Shown here piece after piece: positions 50,047 to 57,177 of a stretch of DNA of 64,000 nt. Source of the stretch: Bradyrhizobium sacchari (lineage in GTDB: Bacteria; Pseudomonadota; Alphaproteobacteria; Rhizobiales; Xanthobacteraceae); contig NZ_LWIG01000063.1 in NCBI RefSeq assembly GCF_002068095.1, positions 64,480 to 128,479 of the forward strand, written 5' to 3'. The notes beneath the pieces were generated by a model that did not search any database, was not told the DNA's origin, and worked only from the letters and a program-made list of their open reading frames with translations. A program made the position numbers and the translations under genes. The number at the start of each line of letters is the position of its first letter. The stretch's first letter is position 1.

Positions 50047-50620
50047 CGGTTCCCTCCCCTTGGTTATTGTTTTCTTTCGGCAGCTCGGGGCCGCCTCAAT
50101 CCACGATTGGCATCGTCATCGGCCGCGGTCCATGAGCGGTTCGTTGCCACTTCGGGAAAACGCGGATGCGGACGCCCGACTTGCGGGACGATAGCGCGTT
50201 GCTGACCTGGTACAATTATCCATCTATTATACGAACTTAACCTGGTGTTATTTTTTTGCGGTGCCGAATTCCCAGTCCGCAATCGTCGCTCTAAGCGCAC
50301 CCGCGAGTGGCCCGCAACCGAGCCTTACCAAATCACGAAACGGGCCGTTTTTGGCGGTGTCGAACCGCTCCCGGTTCGAAAGCAAGCGATGACCGCATCA
50401 GCATCCCGACCCGTGACGAGGCTCCGAAGCTAAGCCGCTGCTCGATGCCGGACACGGTGACAGTGCCCTTCGGCTGCCGCTCATCGATCGATGGAGTCGG
50501 CCACCGGCGAAACCAACCCTGCATCGGAGCGCGCACTTGAGCGTGCCGATCGGCGACGCCTTTGCACATGGAGCCGCAGACTGCTGGAGCCGCAGATTGC
50601 CGACACTTCAGGCAACTGGA
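50047..50620. other. Intergenic region upstream of the tannase gene
   Basis: About 570 bases without a credible gene. An AT-rich stretch at about 50211-50260 stands out from the GC-rich background and may hold a promoter. The rest shows only short open frames with non-coding composition. Confidence 0.45.
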
Positions 50621-50875
50621 TTATTTGGAAGTCGCCGCAACCGTCTTCGTTTCAGGGGGCGAGGCGCGGTCGTTCCAGCGCTCGGCCGCCCGTGTAACGG
50701 TCGATGCGCTGGGGCCGAACGCCCAACATGTCCGGCACGCCACAAACTTCGGCTCGAGGTTGCCGCTTATCCAAACCTCCGAGCTGCCGCAGAAGGGACA
50801 GGGCTGCAACAGTTCCACGGAAATAGGGAATCCGGGCCCCGGATTGTTAGCTGCGCTGGCGCCAGGCTTGCGCAC
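50621..50875 (-). CDS. Small zinc-ribbon protein, Lar-like
   Basis: The 84-residue protein has the pattern LQPCPFCGSSEVWIS, then VACRTCWAFGP and AAERWNDRA. This layout (CPFCG, a second CxxC, GP, then a helix ending in WN) is that of Lar-type restriction-alleviation proteins, which come from phages and temper host restriction enzymes. It starts with GTG at 50875, five bases after AGGAGA. The family is often found without any nearby phage, so the role here is open. No prophage genes are visible. Confidence 0.75.
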   Translation of the reverse strand: MRKPGASAANNPGPGFPISVELLQPCPFCGSSEVWISGNLEPKFVACRTCWAFGPSASTVTRAAERWNDRASPPETKTVAATSK

Positions 50876-50940
50876 GTGCTTCTCCTGCTCCCGGCGCGAT
50901 CAAGGGGATACTCGCCCTGGGCCACATCCGGGCTATCCAC

Positions 50941-51096
50941 TGCGTTCAGTTCGGAATCTATCCTGCCGAGGAGGCGCTCGGCTTCGTCGCGCTCATTAGG
51001 GCCTCAATGTTCTTCGAGGCGGCTGAGGAGGTGCTGCTTTTGCGTCAGCAGCGCTGCAATGCTCGTCATTGAAGGACCGGGTTCGCGATGAAACAT
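50941..51096 (-). pseudogene. Small coiled protein gene with in-frame TGA
   Basis: An ATG at 51096 with GAGGTGACGACC before it starts MFHREPGPSMTSIAALLTQ and ends after 30 residues at LSRLEEH. The same frame continues after the TGA (51004-51006) with GPNERDEAERLLGRIDSELN, which reads like the second half of one helical protein. A two-base change would restore the smooth sequence LEENPGPNERDE. This suggests a recent nonsense mutation in a small gene. The frame stays open into the Lar-like gene. Confidence 0.55.
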
Positions 51097-51235
51097 GGTC
51101 GTCACCTCTATTGTCTTCGGCGCGGCGGCCATGCCGTGCGGCGGCACTCGCACTGCCGGGCCGGCGCTTGTCTCGCAGCTCCTTTCTCCTCGACACGATA
51201 AATGAAGGCGGCGACGACGACGCCGCCTTCATGAG

Positions 51236-51727
51236 TCAGTTGGTGTTAATGGTGATACGCTTGACGTTCTGGCTCGCCTGTTCGGTCTTCGGCAGGCTGA
51301 CAGTCAGCACGCCATTGCGGAAGTTGGCTTCGGCCCTGTCTTCCTGGACACCGTCGAGCGGAATACGGCGTTCGAACGCGCCATAGTAGCGCTCGCTGTA
51401 CCTGCCGCCGTTATCGTGTTCGGACTTTTTCTCGCCGCGGATCGACAGGACGCCGTTGGCAATCTCCACCTGAACGTCGTTTTCGCTCAGGCCTGGAAGT
51501 TCGGCGGAAACAGTGACAGCCTTGTCGGTTTCGTTGAGCTCGATGCGCGGCCAACCGAACTGGCCTTCCATCATCGGCCTGCCTAGGTTGCCGAAGCTAC
51601 CGAACCCGCGGAAGACATCGTCGAACAGCCGATTCATCTCGCGGTGGAAGGTGACGAACGGATCGTAGACGTCGCCCGTCGTCGAGAGCTGGTTCTTGTT
51701 CCAGGGAATCAGATCACGAATTGCCAT
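51236..51727 (-). CDS. Small heat-shock protein Hsp20 (class B type)
   Basis: The 163-residue chaperone has an alpha-crystallin domain (about residues 50-150) with WPRIELNETDKAVTVSAELPGLSENDV, GVLSIRGEKK and the C-terminal NGVLTVSLPK. Such proteins hold unfolded proteins until refolding. An AAGGAGA site stands before the ATG, without the anti-Shine-Dalgarno CTTGCT seen in the other two Hsp20 leaders. It follows another Hsp20 gene by 78 bp, so it is probably on the same heat-controlled transcript. Confidence 0.94.
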   Translation of the reverse strand: MAIRDLIPWNKNQLSTTGDVYDPFVTFHREMNRLFDDVFRGFGSFGNLGRPMMEGQFGWPRIELNETDKAVTVSAELPGLSENDVQVEIANGVLSIRGEKKSEHDNGGRYSERYYGAFERRIPLDGVQEDRAEANFRNGVLTVSLPKTEQASQNVKRITINTN

Positions 51728-51805
51728 GTTAATCTCCTTTCTGCAGGCGCATGGATGCCAGGACCCCGCGCCCCTGCTCCATTGTTTCTGAGGAAAGCGA
51801 CGGCG

Positions 51806-52252
51806 TCAGGCCGCCTGCTTGCCGGTGAGGTACTCGGCACTGCCGCCGATCGGAATGCGACGCGGCCTCATCGCCTCGGGAAGTTCGCGGACGAGCTCAA
51901 TCCGCAGCAGCCCGTTGTCAAACGACGCATTCTTCACCTGAACGTAGTCCGCAAGGTTGAACTGGCGCTTGAACGGTTTGGCCGGGATGCCGCGATAGAG
52001 GTAATCGCGTTGTGGCTCATCGCCCTTGCGGCCCTCGACGGCCAGTACGTTCTGCTCGGCCGTGACGCTGATCTCGTCCGAGGTGAAGCCTGCGAGCGCA
52101 AGCGAGATCTGGTAATGATCTTCGCCAAGCCGTTCGATGTTATAGGGCGGATAGTACTCCTCGACGGTCCGCTGACTTTCGTCGAGAAGATCAAAGATGC
52201 GATCGAACCCGATGGTCGACCGCCACAGGGGGGTATAGTCGAAGGTCCTCAT
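51806..52252 (-). CDS. Small heat-shock protein Hsp20 (class A, IbpA type)
   Basis: The 148-residue protein belongs to the IbpA-like class. It starts MRTFDYTPLWRSTIGFDRIFDLL and has YPPYNIERLGEDHYQISLALAGF and the late NGLLRIELVRELPEAM. ATG at 52252 has AGGAGG eight bases before it; an upstream TTG is unlikely. The leader carries a ROSE-like thermometer and an RpoH-like promoter lies about 120 bp upstream. The second Hsp20 gene follows. Confidence 0.95.
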   Translation of the reverse strand: MRTFDYTPLWRSTIGFDRIFDLLDESQRTVEEYYPPYNIERLGEDHYQISLALAGFTSDEISVTAEQNVLAVEGRKGDEPQRDYLYRGIPAKPFKRQFNLADYVQVKNASFDNGLLRIELVRELPEAMRPRRIPIGGSAEYLTGKQAA

Positions 52253-52345
52253 AGCCAAGTCCTCCTAAGAGCAAGTTGGATACGAAGGAGCGCAGGACAC
52301 CGGTCCGGCGCCCAGTTCAGTCCGCCGGACCCGAATTGGCATCCG
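52253..52345 (-). promoter_or_regulatory. ROSE-like RNA thermometer, copy 1
   Basis: The leader reads CTTGCTCTTAGGAGG just before the ATG. CUUGCU can pair antiparallel with AGGAGG leaving one G-G mismatch, which is the defining feature of ROSE elements that hide the ribosome site at low temperature. GC-rich stem sequences precede it. ROSE elements were first described in Bradyrhizobium small heat-shock genes. Confidence 0.8.
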
Positions 52346-52369
52346 GCACCGCCGCTTGCGGTAAAACAG

Positions 52370-52398
52370 AAACTAGGAAAAACAGGCGTGGTTTCAAG
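52370..52398 (-). promoter_or_regulatory. RpoH-like heat-shock promoter
   Basis: On the minus strand CTTGAAA (52398-52392), a 14-base spacer and CCTAGTTT (52377-52370) fit the sigma-32 type consensus of a CTTGAAA -35 and a C/T-rich AT -10. It lies about 120 bp before the Hsp20 start, leaving room for the ROSE leader. Confidence 0.6.
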
Positions 52399-52525
52399 GG
52401 CGCACCGGAAATTTTTGGCCTCTCATCCGCCGATCGTTGCAAAGCTTACCCAGGCGATCGTCAGAAGGCTGAGGGCGAACATCCGCCCCGATGTTGCGCG
52501 ATCGTGATTGCATGCGTGCGCTCAT
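52394..52525 (-). CDS. Possible 43-residue basic peptide
   Basis: ATG at 52525 has AAGGAGTCTCTG before it, a very good ribosome site. The product would be a 43-residue basic peptide beginning MSARMQSRSRNIGAD, with no recognised family. Its stop overlaps the RpoH-like promoter of the Hsp20 gene. The amino-acid composition is not convincing, so this is kept only as a candidate. Confidence 0.3.
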   Translation of the reverse strand: MSARMQSRSRNIGADVRPQPSDDRLGKLCNDRRMRGQKFPVRP

Positions 52526-52643
52526 CAGAGACTCCTTGGTGCTGTGCGTTCCGTTCTCCTTGGTGGTGGGGAGCCCGGCTGCGGGGCGGGGTCCGGTCTT
52601 GATCAGAAATCTGTCGGCGACGCGGCCGGCGCCGGGCTGGATT

Positions 52644-52856
52644 TCATGGGCCTTTGGCGAGCTCGGGGCCGATCTCGACAACTTCGACAAAGTGGTGGCC
52701 GACATCCCGGTTGAAGCCGATGAAGTCCCACCTCGCAGCGAGGCTGTGGCCAGCGACGCCGGCGAAGCGGGCCGGCTGCCACTCGGGATCTTTCGTGCTC
52801 GAGCGCACGAGAACCCAGTAGAAGGCCCCTCGACTCAACCGTGCGATGTCGGTCAT
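52644..52856 (-). CDS. Small hypothetical protein in heat-shock locus
   Basis: The 70-residue frame starts MTDIARLSRGAFYWVLVRSS and has a compact aromatic-rich sequence (PEWQPARF, RWDFIGFN, HHFVEVVEIGPE) typical of a folded domain. No family was recognised. It lies 80 bp after another small protein and in the same direction as the Hsp20 genes, probably in the operon led by the second ROSE element. Confidence 0.6.
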   Translation of the reverse strand: MTDIARLSRGAFYWVLVRSSTKDPEWQPARFAGVAGHSLAARWDFIGFNRDVGHHFVEVVEIGPELAKGP

Positions 52857-52936
52857 GGAATCAAACGCTCATGGACCATCGCGCAGACCGCGATGCGGCA
52901 TTATGGCCAAGTGCACGATTCCGAGGGCTCGCTCCC

Positions 52937-53260
52937 TCAAGCCGCCGCGCGACGCTCGACCGAGCGCAGGCGCATCGGCTTTCCGCCGGGCGGGTTGCGC
53001 GGATCGCCACCGTCCAGGGCCTGGAGCGCGTCCAGAATCTCATCGATGTGAACTGGCGCCTTTAGCCCCTCGGGTGCGCGTAGCGCAGGACAGGACGCGA
53101 TCGCGGAGGCATCGGAGGCCCATGATGCGAGGATCGCGCGCTTCTCGGCCAGACTCAATTTCGGATCGGCCACGACGTCGCGCGGATGCGAGAACACCGT
53201 GCCGGGGTGAAGAAGAGCATTAAAATCGAAGACGTTGTCGTGTGCGGGCGTCGTCCGCAT
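52937..53260 (-). CDS. Small conserved-looking protein behind Hsp20
   Basis: The 107-residue protein begins MRTTPAHDNVFDFNALLHPG and contains HPRDVVADPKLSLAEKRAILASWASDASAI, a well-formed helical stretch, and a basic tail. GGGAGG stands seven bases before ATG 53260. It lies 86 bp after an Hsp20 gene in the same direction. Similar proteins occur beside small heat-shock genes in Bradyrhizobium as far as I recall. Function unknown. Confidence 0.75.
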   Translation of the reverse strand: MRTTPAHDNVFDFNALLHPGTVFSHPRDVVADPKLSLAEKRAILASWASDASAIASCPALRAPEGLKAPVHIDEILDALQALDGGDPRNPPGGKPMRLRSVERRAAA

Positions 53261-53346
53261 GGCTAACCTCCCATCATAAGACGCACTAACCGAAAGCCGC
53301 GCGGGAACACCCCGCGCGACCGCGATCGGTCCAAGCCGCTTGTCGG

Positions 53347-53799
53347 TCAAGCGGCCTTGGCCTCGATCTGGCTGACCTTGCCCGGGCCTGCGCCGGTGAT
53401 GGCAATGCGCCGCGGCTTCATGGCCTCCGGAATCTCGCGCTGCAACTCGATGAGCAGCAACCCGTTCTCGAAGCGCGCGCCCTTGACCTCGACGTGGTCG
53501 GCCAGGGTGAACTGTCGCTTGAACGAACGTGTCGAGATGCCGCGATGCAAGAAGGTCTTCTCATCCTTTTCGCCCTTGCGGCCTTCCAGCGTCAGGACGT
53601 TCTGCTCAACCGTCAGCGCCACCTCGTAAGACGAAAATCCGGCGAGCGCCACCGAGATCTGGAAGCGGTTTTCGTCAACCCGTTCGATATTGTAAGGGGG
53701 GTAGGTCTCGTCGGCGGTCCGCTGGACCTCGTCGAGAACGTCAAACAGGCGGTCGAAGCCAATGGTCGACCTCCACAGGGGAGTCCAATCATACCTCAT
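53347..53799 (-). CDS. Small heat-shock protein Hsp20 (class A, IbpA type), second copy
   Basis: The 150-residue protein closely resembles the one at 51806: MRYDWTPLWRSTIGFDRLFDVL, YPPYNIERVDENRFQISVALAGF and NGLLLIELQREIPEAMKPRR. It has a longer C-terminal tail (GAGPGKVSQIEAKAA). The ATG at 53799 has GGAGG eight bases before it. The leader has its own ROSE-like element and an RpoH-like promoter. The two genes appear to be a local duplication. Confidence 0.95.
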   Translation of the reverse strand: MRYDWTPLWRSTIGFDRLFDVLDEVQRTADETYPPYNIERVDENRFQISVALAGFSSYEVALTVEQNVLTLEGRKGEKDEKTFLHRGISTRSFKRQFTLADHVEVKGARFENGLLLIELQREIPEAMKPRRIAITGAGPGKVSQIEAKAA

Positions 53800-53890
53800 A
53801 GCCAAATCCTCCAGAGAGCAAGTTGGGTACGAGCTGGCACCGGACACCTTCCGGCGCCCGCCTTGATTCCCGGGGCCCGAGTGGCGCCCC
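53800..53890 (-). promoter_or_regulatory. ROSE-like RNA thermometer, copy 2
   Basis: The leader reads CTTGCTCTCTGGAGG before the ATG, almost identical to copy 1. CUUGCU can pair with the ribosome site through one G-G mismatch. The GC-rich sequence further upstream can form supporting stems. Confidence 0.78.
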
Positions 53891-53915
53891 GGCCGCGTCT
53901 TCTGCGGCGATCAAA

Positions 53916-53944
53916 AAAATCGTCAAAACGGAAAAAAGTTCAAG
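53916..53944 (-). promoter_or_regulatory. Possible RpoH promoter for second Hsp20
   Basis: CTTGAAC at 53944-53938 is a good -35, followed after 14 bases by ACGATTTT, a poor match to the usual -10. Position about 120-145 bp upstream matches that of copy 1. Confidence 0.4.
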
Positions 53945-54105
53945 GGGGGATCTGAAGATTTTTTGAGGTCTTGGCGGCGGGACGGTTAAGCGTTCGTTGA
54001 CCGGCGCGCCGGGTCTTGACCTGGGTCGGGCAGGCTCCCAATTTTCTCGCCTGGGGCTTCCCCAAATTGGCAAAGGAAACGCACGACGACCGTCGGGAGA
54101 TGATG

Positions 54106-54330
54106 ATGATAGACCAGAATCTGGCCCGCCTGCGCGCTCACCGCAACAACATCCATCGCTACCGCAGGTTACTCGCAACTGAGCTCACCGACCTTGAACG
54201 CAGCTATATCGAGCGACGTCTGAAGGAGGAGCAGGCCACCATGGCGTCTCTTTCAGAAGAGACGTTTCCGTTTACCCCGCCATCAACACAGCTCCCGGCA
54301 GCGGCACCCCAAGAGGGTCGCCATGTTTGA
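54106..54330 (+). CDS. Small helical protein, first of a tandem pair
   Basis: The 74-residue protein is mainly one long charged helix, NIHRYRRLLATELTDLERSYIERRLKEEQ, with a proline-rich tail. Three ATGs in a row occur at 54100-54108; 54106 is best spaced from GGGAG. The following gene overlaps its end by 8 bases and encodes a related helix. It is divergent from the second Hsp20 gene. Function unknown. Confidence 0.75.
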   Translation: MIDQNLARLRAHRNNIHRYRRLLATELTDLERSYIERRLKEEQATMASLSEETFPFTPPSTQLPAAAPQEGRHV

Positions 54331-54508
54331 GCTCGACGCTTTCGTAATCAGGGGATACGAGAAGGTCATCGACCATTATCGCTGGCTGCGAGATTCCGGG
54401 AAGTCTGACCTGGAGCGCGAGCGATTCCAGAGGCGGATTGATCAAGAGCACCAGATGCTGACAGAGTATCTCGAAGAGAAATCACGCGGCGCGCTACGAG
54501 CCGCGTGA
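54323..54508 (+). CDS. Small helical protein, second of a tandem pair
   Basis: The 61-residue protein has VIDHYRWLRDSGKSDLERERFQRRIDQEHQML, which aligns by eye with the helix of the gene before it (HYR, then DLER, then RR). The two genes are thus tandem paralogues and overlap by 8 bases, indicating translational coupling. A hairpin-like sequence ATCACGCGGCGCGCTACGAGCCGCGTGAT covers its end (54480-54509) and may act as terminator. Confidence 0.75.
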   Translation: MFELDAFVIRGYEKVIDHYRWLRDSGKSDLERERFQRRIDQEHQMLTEYLEEKSRGALRAA

Positions 54509-54630
54509 TTTTCGTTGCCAAAGCCTCCCGCTGCGACCAACCGCAGCAGGCGATCAGTCGAACGAGGCGATTGCAGATCGCTCCTGCGTGTATTAGGCGG
54601 GTCTTCGAGATCGACCATATCGCGCAGACC

Positions 54631-55146
54631 ATGCAAACCGATGATGGCACTCTTTACGTCACCCAGAGCTCGAGCGGTGGAGACGGCGTGAACAGTGTGC
54701 GGGGCGGCGAGGGAGTCCCCGGCGTCGGTTGGCTCAAAACCATGTCACAGCTGCTCGAGGCCAACCGGATGCATGTCATCGACATTTTCCGCCTGGCCAA
54801 TCTGACGGCGCCTGCATCGATGGGACCGCAGGCCGACGAACCCTTAGAGCTCGGCCAGCCCGACTTCTCGCGGGCACCTCCGGGCTTATCGGCTCCGGCC
54901 GTCGCGAATCCCGTTGCCGGTACCATTCCCGCGCAGCCGCTCTTGGCGCCTGCATTCACCCGGGCAGCGGTTGAGCTCATCGGGGACGTCAGTAGAGTCC
55001 CGAATAGACCTCATCGTCCGCCACGAGCGTCCAGCGCCTACCGCGCTTCTTGTAGACATGCGCGGCACCGAACATTTCTCCCGATGTCCGCACGCGGGAG
55101 CCGTCGTCCTCGCGGCGCCATGTGCCGACATCGTGCTCGACGATGA
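54631..55146 (+). CDS. Hypothetical frame, probably truncated
   Basis: From ATG 54631 the frame reads MQTDDGTLYVTQSSSGGDG and KTMSQLLEANRMHVIDIFRLAN, with plausible protein composition up to about 54990. Beyond that it runs antisense through the well-supported gene at 54989-55588, and its composition turns arginine-rich. It may be the 5' remnant of a gene cut by rearrangement, or spurious. No family was recognised. Confidence 0.3.
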   Translation: MQTDDGTLYVTQSSSGGDGVNSVRGGEGVPGVGWLKTMSQLLEANRMHVIDIFRLANLTAPASMGPQADEPLELGQPDFSRAPPGLSAPAVANPVAGTIPAQPLLAPAFTRAAVELIGDVSRVPNRPHRPPRASSAYRASCRHARHRTFLPMSARGSRRPRGAMCRHRARR

Positions 55147-55588
55147 CGATCGCGGTCCGCCCTGCCGCGTCGAAGGCGGGAAACGTGTAGCCAAGGCTGA
55201 TCTGTGTGGTTCGCTCGCCCGGGCCCAATGCAGTGATCGCCGCGTCCCGCCGCCCGCGATGTTCCGCATTGCTGCAGAATATCTCGGGGCGCGCGCCGCG
55301 GGGGTCGATCGTCGCGCGCGGCGAGGCCGGCGGCGGCGCGGGAGAAGCGCCGGTGCGCCGACCCAGATATTTGCGCGCGAGGTCGGCCGGAACCGGATAG
55401 GTCATCCATGCCTCGCCGTCGATCCGGCACGGACCAAGCGCCTTCTCTCCCGCAAGCTCGGCGGCGACGATCGCGCGCGCATCGACGAGGCTGCCCCGGC
55501 CGCCGGCGGCTTGCGCAAAGGCCGCAGAGACGAGTGCGGTCAAGGCGATGATTGCCGTGTGGGAGGCGGACGAGATGAGAGTGCGCAT
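54989..55588 (-). CDS. Exported hypothetical protein
   Basis: The 199-residue protein has a signal peptide (MRTLISSASHTAIIALTALVSAAFAQ) and an alpha/beta domain with EAWMTYPVPADLARKYLG, GERTTQISLGYTFPAFDAAGRTAIVIVEHDVG and GAAHVYKKRGRRWTLV. The pattern of the C-terminal half suggests an NTF2-like fold, but no named family was recognised. It lies 26 bp after the cyclase gene on the same strand, so co-transcription is likely. Confidence 0.75.
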   Translation of the reverse strand: MRTLISSASHTAIIALTALVSAAFAQAAGGRGSLVDARAIVAAELAGEKALGPCRIDGEAWMTYPVPADLARKYLGRRTGASPAPPPASPRATIDPRGARPEIFCSNAEHRGRRDAAITALGPGERTTQISLGYTFPAFDAAGRTAIVIVEHDVGTWRREDDGSRVRTSGEMFGAAHVYKKRGRRWTLVADDEVYSGLY

Positions 55589-55614
55589 TAAATGCCTGGC
55601 CAAGCGCCACGCCC

Positions 55615-56412
55615 TCACCGCTCCACCCGATACAATCTCCAGCGCTCCGGTACGCCCTTGAGCCGGTGCATGCCATGATCTGTCAGGCCGATCGCAGCTT
55701 GCGTCTTCATCAGCTCCTTCACCGCGCTCGAGACCAGGACTTCGCCGGCGCGCGCCTTGGCGGCGATGCGGGTGCAGATGTGGAAGGCGAGGCCGACCAT
55801 TTCGCCGCCGCTGATCGTGTACTCGCCGGCGTGCAGGCCGACTCGGATCTCGAGACCCAGCGTGAGCATAGCCTTCTGGATCGCGGTCGCGCAAATGATG
55901 CCGGCGGCCGGCGCCTTGAAGGTCGCGAGCACGCCGTCGCCCGTCGTCACGACCTCCTTGCCGCGCGAACTCTTCAGCTCCTTGCGCACGGCGGCGTAAT
56001 AATGGCCCATCACCTTGGTCCAGCGCGCATCGCCGAGCTTGGCGGCCTTTGCGGTGGAGCCGACGATGTCGACGATCAGGATGGTGGCGAGGGCCTGCTT
56101 GAGTTCGGCGCTGCGTGCGACCGATGGACGCCGGTTCGCGATGGACCCGGTCAGCGGCTCATAACGGTGGTTGCGTCGCCGCGCGATGGCGGCCTTGGCA
56201 TAGTCCTTCGCGCGCTGCGCCGTGCGGCAGCGGATCGTCTTCTCCTGCGGCACCCGAGTCCAGTAGACCTTGCGCTGGGCACCAGTGCCCTGGACCTCGA
56301 CGGCGCCCCACTTCAGGAAGATCGTCGAGCCGGCGCGCCTGACGCACCACGCCTTCGACGTGTAACCGGAGACATTCGACTGATGAACACCGATGCGAAG
56401 GAATTTTGGCAT
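55615..56412 (-). CDS. Class III nucleotidyl cyclase with WGR-like N-terminus
   Basis: The 265-residue protein has two parts. Residues about 15-85 resemble a WGR domain: KAWCVRR, FLKWGAVEVQGTG and a final RNHRYEPL; the arginine of WGR is alanine here. Residues about 100-265 are a class III cyclase domain with the first metal aspartate in ILIVDIVGST and the second in TTGDGVLATF, and EIRVGLHAGE. The residues that select ATP or GTP are not clear to me. No membrane segment is present. WGR domains usually occur in nucleic-acid enzymes, so a link to a cyclase is unusual. ATG 56412 was chosen for its position at the start of the first domain. Confidence 0.82.
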   Translation of the reverse strand: MPKFLRIGVHQSNVSGYTSKAWCVRRAGSTIFLKWGAVEVQGTGAQRKVYWTRVPQEKTIRCRTAQRAKDYAKAAIARRRNHRYEPLTGSIANRRPSVARSAELKQALATILIVDIVGSTAKAAKLGDARWTKVMGHYYAAVRKELKSSRGKEVVTTGDGVLATFKAPAAGIICATAIQKAMLTLGLEIRVGLHAGEYTISGGEMVGLAFHICTRIAAKARAGEVLVSSAVKELMKTQAAIGLTDHGMHRLKGVPERWRLYRVER

Positions 56413-56523
56413 GTACGCGCGGCCGATCGCAGAAACGTTTGGGCGGACCTCGGCCAAAAAGGTAGTCGGACATTCCTGCGTTGGCAACGGTGCTTCCCGG
56501 CTCGCTACTCCGTTCTCCGCATC

Positions 56524-56736
56524 CTAAGCTCCCCTGCCGTCGCCCTGCTTGCCGATCGTGCAGCGCCATGCAGCCAGGCGCTCGGCCGGGTGCTGCGCCA
56601 TCCATTCGGCAAGCTGCGGCGCGCCCATCAGGCAGGACTGCATCGTCACTTGGGCGAAGTCCGAGGTCGTGACGACCTGTTCGTGACAGTCGGTCGGCGA
56701 GGAAAGGCGACAGAGCACGGCAATGATCCGGATCAT
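56524..56736 (-). CDS. Small hypothetical protein with cysteine pairs
   Basis: The 70-residue protein has DCHEQVVTTSDFAQVTMQSCLMGAPQLAEWMAQHPAERLAAWRC. Three cysteines and the conserved-looking pattern suggest a small disulfide or metal-binding fold, possibly exported through its hydrophobic N-terminus (MIRIIAVLCRLSS). The start is 1 base after the stop of the gene before it. Similar small proteins are frequent in Bradyrhizobium, from memory. Confidence 0.65.
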   Translation of the reverse strand: MIRIIAVLCRLSSPTDCHEQVVTTSDFAQVTMQSCLMGAPQLAEWMAQHPAERLAAWRCTIGKQGDGRGA

Positions 56737-56737
56737 C

Positions 56738-56962
56738 TCACGTCAGCTCCTTCGACCAGTCGTAATCGGCGCTGACAGCCGGGTGCGCCACGGACCTTGC
56801 TGCATCGGCGCTCGAGGCCTTTTCGGCCCGCCGCTGATAGTCGTCGGCCAAAATCTTCAGCCGCGTCGCAACCGCATCGTCGGTCATGCTACGGGCTGCG
56901 CGGAGCAGGCTCTGCGCCGTTTCCATGTAGGCCTTGCCTCGTCGTGACATCTGGAGCGTCAT
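56738..56962 (-). CDS. Small hypothetical helical protein
   Basis: The 74-residue protein begins MTLQMSRRGKAYMETAQSLLRAARSM and continues as a charged helix (RLKILADDYQRRAEKASSADAAR). The ATG at 56962 has AGGA upstream and overlaps the stop of the preceding gene by four bases. It is the second of three co-directional small genes. No family was recognised. Confidence 0.65.
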   Translation of the reverse strand: MTLQMSRRGKAYMETAQSLLRAARSMTDDAVATRLKILADDYQRRAEKASSADAARSVAHPAVSADYDWSKELT

Positions 56963-57177
56963 GGGATCCTCACGCGGTTCTCGGAAAGCGTATCGAAGGC
57001 GATCGGAAAACGGCCCACCCACTCGCTGTCATCCTGGCGGCGCGTCGCGAAACGTTCGACGCACTTCTTGGAGCAAAGAGGCCTGCGCCACGCGTAGTAG
57101 CGAACGAGACCGAATCTGCCGTCGCAGATTGCGCATCGCCCGGTTCGACCATGAAGATTCTCGGAGCAGGTTGGCAT
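56959..57177 (-). CDS. Small zinc-finger-like protein
   Basis: The 72-residue protein has CAICDGRFGLVRYYAWRRPLCSKKC, a four-cysteine pattern (CxxC...CxxxC) expected to bind one zinc. GAGGAGG stands six bases before ATG 57177. It is the first gene of a tightly packed three-gene group, overlapping the next by four bases. It may be a regulator or an RNA/DNA-binding accessory. Confidence 0.7.
   Translation of the reverse strand: MPTCSENLHGRTGRCAICDGRFGLVRYYAWRRPLCSKKCVERFATRRQDDSEWVGRFPIAFDTLSENRVRIP

Noticed and set aside
51004..51006. Selenocysteine or programmed readthrough at the in-frame TGA
   Set aside because: No selenocysteine insertion signal or known selenoprotein context is visible; a nonsense mutation is simpler.
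50537..51091. Long plus-strand frame of 184 codons
   Set aside because: It runs antisense over the Lar-like gene and the broken small gene, and its composition is arginine-rich as in non-coding frames.
52436..52500. Tiny hydrophobic peptide MFALSLLTIAWVSFATIGG on the minus strand
   Set aside because: Only 19 residues, no good ribosome site, and the frame is closed just upstream; it overlaps the Hsp20 promoter region.
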